From: Amblyornis subalaris
Taxonomy: Eukaryota; Chordata; Aves; Passeriformes; Ptilonorhynchidae
Reading direction: 5' to 3'
Length of the DNA stretch: 64,000 nucleotides
Assembly (NCBI GenBank): GCA_018881555.1
Contig: JACAXG010000056.1
Span: 941,462 to 1,005,461, forward strand
In this document: in pieces, positions 59,580-64,000 of the stretch
Layout of the letters: each line of letters opens with the position of its first letter
How positions within the stretch are numbered: the stretch's first letter is position 1
The notes under the pieces: model-generated
Seen by the model: the letters and a program-made list of their open reading frames with translations, nothing else
Told to the model about the DNA's origin: nothing
Database searches by the model: none
Program-made: the position numbers and the translations under genes

Positions 59580-59805
59580 CCCTCTATTTGTTGCGATTTG
59601 GTGGNGGTTCTTTGATCCCTGGAGGGGTTTGCGACGCTGTTTGTCATATACAGCAAATTGATTTTACACATTTCCATCTTTTATCGATGAGCCTTCCAAT
59701 GGGGTTTCGCCNTAATCAGATTGGAGAATACCACGGCGCAGACAGTGGGAAGGGGTTGGAATTTACATGCAATAAAGATTAGGGGATTAGCGACTGATTA
59801 GGAAT
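59580..59805. promoter_or_regulatory. Candidate conserved enhancer with TAATC/GATTA cluster
   Basis: Contains TAATC at 59713 and GATTA at 59777, 59785 and 59796: four K50-homeodomain (OTX/PITX-type) core sites within about 90 bp. An ATCGAT is at 59684-59689. The segment has isolated CpGs and a 'gtcatatacagcaaattgattttacac' AT-rich part. The site positions are seen directly; the enhancer role is inferred. Confidence 0.33.
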
Positions 59806-60289
59806 GTGCTGATTTCTCCAGCCTCAGGTACAGCAAGGGATCTTCCGTGTCTGCTTTTTCCTGACCTTGGGTTTTGACCTCTTGACTCCTTGCTCAGAAA
59901 TGCCAGCGAGCAGCACGGAGTGATTCCTGACGTGGCTTCCCTCAGGAACAAGTTCAAGTCAGCGCAACAGTAAAACCTATTTCCGTGAACGAGGAAGCCC
60001 AGAAATGTTTATGCGAGTGGACAAGCTGCTCNGATGTGCCTCGGCCAGGGCAGGCTGAGCAGGCAGGCTGTGTCAGTGCTTCAGTGTGCAGTCAGGAATT
60101 CCTGCTGACAGCTGCTGGGATGCGCGTGTGCCGGTACCCGCACGCGCGCGCTGGGATGNGGGGCAGCTCCGCAATCACGCAGCGAGACGATATTTCCCCG
60201 TGCACAGCTTTTCCTAGATAGCGGCTGNGCTCTCCAGGTTTCTCCCCCTTCCACTTGCAGGAGGGTAGCTGGGACTGCACATTACCAGA

Positions 60290-60540
60290 CACTGAGGTAA
60301 TAGGATTGCAGATTAATTGATATTCCAGTAGCTCTATCTACCTGCTGGATAGGATGTTACATTCNAGCGCGCAGCCCGCCAGCGGAGTGGCGTCGCTTGA
60401 AATGACAGAGCCATCGATGTCAGCAAAACTCCCTTGTGCCTCTGTAGCTGCTGAAGTTTGGGCAGCTCAAATAAAGCAACAGGCTGTGATTAAAATGGGG
60501 GGTTGGTACTTNGCTTGTGTATCAAATAATAATTAGCACC
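60290..60540. promoter_or_regulatory. Candidate conserved non-coding element
   Basis: An AT-rich start ('taggattgcagattaattgatattcc') is followed by a CpG-containing middle ('agcgcgcagcccgccagcggagtggcgtcgcttg') and an AT-rich end ('ctgtgattaaaatgg'). Together with 59580-59805 it forms a ~1-kb region of unusual texture in this window. The role is inferred only. Confidence 0.25.
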
Positions 60541-62266
60541 ATCTTTCTGCTCATGCAGGTGTACAGAGATAAAAGGCAGGCAATATGGGATCTTCAGCAA
60601 AGGAGAAATATTTCCAAATCCTTTGCATAGTTTGGGGAATTTAAATGGATTTATATTTTAAATATTTGATTTCAATGTTTCAATTTTGGAAGGATATACC
60701 CACTGCTAGGTGCTGGTTTAGTAATGCCATTCATCCTGAGACATGCCACACTGGTGTGCAGTAGAGGTATAAGGAATACCTTCCTCCAGGTGAAGTGAAG
60801 CAGCTTTTTGGCAGCAAAGGGTGCAGCAAACCTTTGGACATACCGGATTAAATGCACTGATTTTATCTGATTTTAGAAGCTGAACAGTCCCAGGACTTTA
60901 CAGCAAAGCNTCTGGCACTCCTATGTAGTGCAATTGGACATAGTAACTCTAACAGAACAACNAGTCCTCACTCTCTCCTGATAGAAAAACTAATAAAGCC
61001 AGATAAGAGTGCACTAACCCCGTTGTTGAGAGAAAACCTGGGGAGGAGCAGAGGAAGTGGGTCTGTTCGAAGCTCTCCCAGGTGCAGGCAGCTGCGGAAA
61101 GCTGCACTTGCCTCTGTCCAGGGCAGCAGCTCAGCCCTCAACCTGNGCTAGAGATAAGGCGAGTTTCACAGCCTGGTCTCTTGTGCAGGCACCATTGCAT
61201 GTTTTAGTGCTGTGCTGTGGCACTGGGCCAGACCTGATCCATTTGAAGGAAATGTTACTACTTTCCTTTGGGTANGGTCTGGAGCTGAGGCCGTTTCCTA
61301 TCCAAGATCTGACAATATTCTGCAGGTATGAAGGNTTCATGCATTAAGAAGTCCTGGCTCCTGCCAGTACTGACAGGTATTGTGTGTTTTTACATCAGGT
61401 AGTGTGTGCTTCTGTGTCTGGGGAGCAGGAACCAGATGGGACTGCTNTAAGAATTCAGTGACACTTTCCCTATTTTCATATGCAGGAGTCTTGGTGTCTC
61501 TTGAGTTTAAATGTAAGTTTTCAATGTATCAGCCTTGTGAAAACTTCATTTTAAAGTGCATTCAAGCATTTTCCCCTCCTGGAAGAGATGTACAGGTGTG
61601 TCTGAGCTAGCTTGTAGAATGGCACAACAGGAACAAACCCTTAAAGTGAAATATTTGGTNCTGAGGAGGTGATGTTCACGCTAAAGGCATTTTGGGAGTT
61701 TATTCTGGATCAGCTCCAGTCTGGTCATGTAGATTGAGTGCTCATTAATGGAAATGCCAGAGCACAGCTTCTGCTTGTGTTTAACCAGGGACCTAGGCAG
61801 CAATTGATGACTGTGTCCACATTAGCAGCTGTTGGGGTTTGGTAAGATTGGATCTATAAAGAAAAACATTTTGTGTTGAGGACCTGGCATCCCCATTTCA
61901 GAGGAGCGTTTCACTTCAGAATAACTTTATTCTGGTCCTGTAAACTAAATGCCCCTGGCAGCTCAATTTCATANGAAAGCAACTCCGTCTGTGTGCACCA
62001 AAACAGCTTCGTGATGTGAAGCAAAGTATAATTGGTGGGGAAGATAAAAAAATTCATTTTAAAGTACATCTGTGGTCCAGGTTAAGACACTTATGTAGGT
62101 GTATTTAAGATAGACTTTATGATAACAGTTTAATTTGGAGAGAAAGAGCCAGGTATCATCACACCCACCATAAACTGGAGGTTTTGGTAGGGCAACAGTG
62201 AATGGTTTCAGGCAGAATTTTTAAAATGCTGCTGTCTTAGAAGGTGTGGTGTTGTGCAAGACAAGT

Positions 62267-62278
62267 TTTATATATGTG

Positions 62279-62321
<43 letters not shown>

Positions 62322-62323
62322 GT
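62267..62323. repeat. Compound (TG)n(TA)n microsatellite
   Basis: Short TATATA, then a TG run, a 'TCTA' junction, about 15 TA units and a TTTATATA end. AT-rich and probably length-variable. Confidence 0.95.
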
Positions 62324-64000
62324 AAACGTGTATTTTAGTTTATTACTGTCCAAAATCAAAACTGTTTTCATATTTTAGGAATACAACAACCAATTAAAAA
62401 AATATTACCATTGCTTAATATACTTCTAAAATCACAACTTTTTTGTTTGCATGTATTTTATNTTGATTTGCCAAGATTATTACACAAAATATTTCTCCAA
62501 GTTGAAAAGGGTAATATTGAAAGAGAAAACCAGGTAAAGTCTTGGTTCTTGACAAAAACATAATTTTCTCGTAGGAAAACCGTTCTGCCCAACGCTCCAC
62601 ACCAAGCCTGCTCTGCAACCATTCAGCTAGAAATGCCTTCTGTTCTAGAGAAGCCTCTGAAAATATCTCCAGTTCTTAAATACCACAATGTTTATCTCTT
62701 TGTGGTCACCATCACACAGTTGTTACCACGCTTTTGTGGTGACCAAACATAGAAGCCCCCAGAGAGGAGGGCAGAGGAAAGGGAGGGCTGAGGGCAGCCT
62801 GGCCATGCAGGGCACTGCCACCGATTGCCCAACAGCAGAAGGCTTAGGGATATTTTGGCAGTGTCTCGTGATCGAGAGTGAATGTTCAAGATGTTTTTTT
62901 TCTGATCCCTTAGTGCACTAATCATACCTTTTCCATCCTGGGTATTGGGAAAGGCCAGCAGGAACCAGCATTGGATGGAGGAGTTTAAAGTCCTCCACTT
63001 TCATCCCTTAGAGAGAATTCTGTTAAAAAAGATNTTTAAGAATATTTCGGGGAAAACCGAATCCCTGGATACAAATGGAANAGGCTTCTGTGTCAGCATG
63101 TGGCTGAGGCCTTGCTGCTGTGGACTAGCAGGAAGGCAAACCAGCTATTTAAAGGTCTGTGATCCCATCGTTCCCGTGTATGGCACGAAGTCAACCATCG
63201 TGGTTTCTGTTTTCCTGCAGACATAAACAATGACACTTACAATTTCCTGCTTGCACAGTGCTCACACAAGCGTCTGTCTATAAGGGAAANGTCTAATTAC
63301 TTATTAAACCCTGCCCAGTGCTCAGACTGGGTTAAATATTGACTACNGAAGTTCAAGGGGAATCTGTATGANCAAACGTGAACTTGGGCGTCCTATTCTC
63401 TAGGAGCTTTTCACATAAAGTGGATAGGTGACAAAATACTGCATTCAGGGAGGNGGGGCAAAGAAAGGGACAAATATTGGAGCTGGTTGGTTCAGAAGTA
63501 AATGCCTATCTAGAGCCTTGGGGTTTGGAATGTGGTTCTGATTGGTTGGCTCAAAGGGGAGTTTTGTCACAAAATAAGTGAATTAAATTTAGCTTTGCAG
63601 AGTGTCTTGTTTGTTTTACTGAAAGCCTTGGAGCTGGTGGGCGATTTTGGCTGGGAAATCCACTGGGCTTTTGAAGCGGGATTTGCATGGTTGGGAAGCA
63701 GTTGGAAGGTACAATGATATTTATGTTAAAATTTGGGTAGATCCACCCCAGAAGGTAATTCAGNGCTGCCTGACTGGATTGTTTCCCAGAGATTATGGGA
63801 AGCAAACAAATGGCTTGCGTTGGCAGGACTGGTCCCTGCGTGACCTGTGCTGGAGATGCTGGATGTTCAGGTTAGGTTTGGAGAGAGCAGGNTGGGGCTA
63901 TGGGGCAAGATTTTCAGTTGGGTTCTGGATCCTCCTTCAAGCCAGAGTATTTCTGTCTTTCTTCCAGANTTAGGCAGTTTGTCCTTCCTGGAACCAGGAG

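Larger units (their letters stand above)
56351..64000. other. Non-coding stretch, no gene recognised
   Basis: Mostly single-copy DNA. It contains a probable regulatory cluster (59580-60540), a CpG-containing patch near 60000-60210, and a TG/TA microsatellite (62267-62323). No exon, RNA gene or further CR1 was found. Open frames are all below about 150 codons and unremarkable. Confidence 0.5.

Noticed and set aside
1..64000. tRNA, rRNA, snRNA or CRISPR features
   Set aside because: No tRNA B-box (GGTTCGANTCC), rRNA block or regularly spaced direct repeats were seen on either strand, and the genome type (bird) makes CRISPR implausible.

Overview
The window looks like bird nuclear DNA, probably from a gene desert or a very long intron. 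The clearest sign is CR1, the LINE family of birds, turtles and crocodilians. Six 5'-truncated CR1 fragments are recognisable by the conserved 3'-end sequence and the terminal ATTCTATGATTCT-type octamer, and there are traces of older CR1 and MIR-like elements. CR1 is the only abundant repeat and covers only a few percent of the window, which fits a bird better than a turtle or crocodilian. Single Ns are scattered throughout, about 3-4 per kb. They look like masked ambiguous or heterozygous bases rather than assembly gaps.

I could not identify any protein-coding gene, exon, tRNA, rRNA or known small RNA. All open frames, including the longest (311, 242, 230, 222 and 215 codons), lack recognisable domains, have non-protein-like or low-complexity composition, or lie in repeats. 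Many of them begin at non-ATG codons.

Layout. 1-6.4 kb: single-copy non-coding DNA. 6.37-6.72 kb: a possible MIR trace and a minus-strand CR1 carrying a 45-bp tandem duplication. 7.0-7.4 kb: AT-rich, enhancer-like DNA. 11.17-13.23 kb: a large inverted repeat with two ~315-bp arms about 93-94% identical around a 1.43-kb spacer, the most unusual structure seen. 13.2-24.9 kb: single-copy DNA with a GC-rich part near 21.85-22.7 kb. 24.9-27.1 kb: two CR1 fragments in opposite orientation flanking a G-rich segment with a G-quadruplex motif. 34.6-35.0 kb: a compact CpG island, the best candidate for a promoter. 36.97 kb: a CR1 of a different subfamily. 38.6-38.9 kb: AT-rich homeodomain/POU-motif cluster. 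39-50 kb: simple repeats, a MIR-like relic and two chance-like open frames. 50.33-50.52 kb: a (GAGAA)n polypurine tract. 50.9 and 55.1 kb: further CR1 copies. 55.4-56.1 kb: a purine-skewed segment leading into an ancient CR1 relic. 59.6-60.5 kb: a probable conserved regulatory cluster with K50-homeodomain-type sites. 62.3 kb: a TG/TA microsatellite.

No genes can be shown to work together. The candidate functional content is regulatory (a CpG island and AT-rich clusters) plus the inverted duplication. I found no convincing new protein system. The inverted repeat, whose two arms share a perfectly conserved 95-bp core with an open reading frame, is the item most worth following up.
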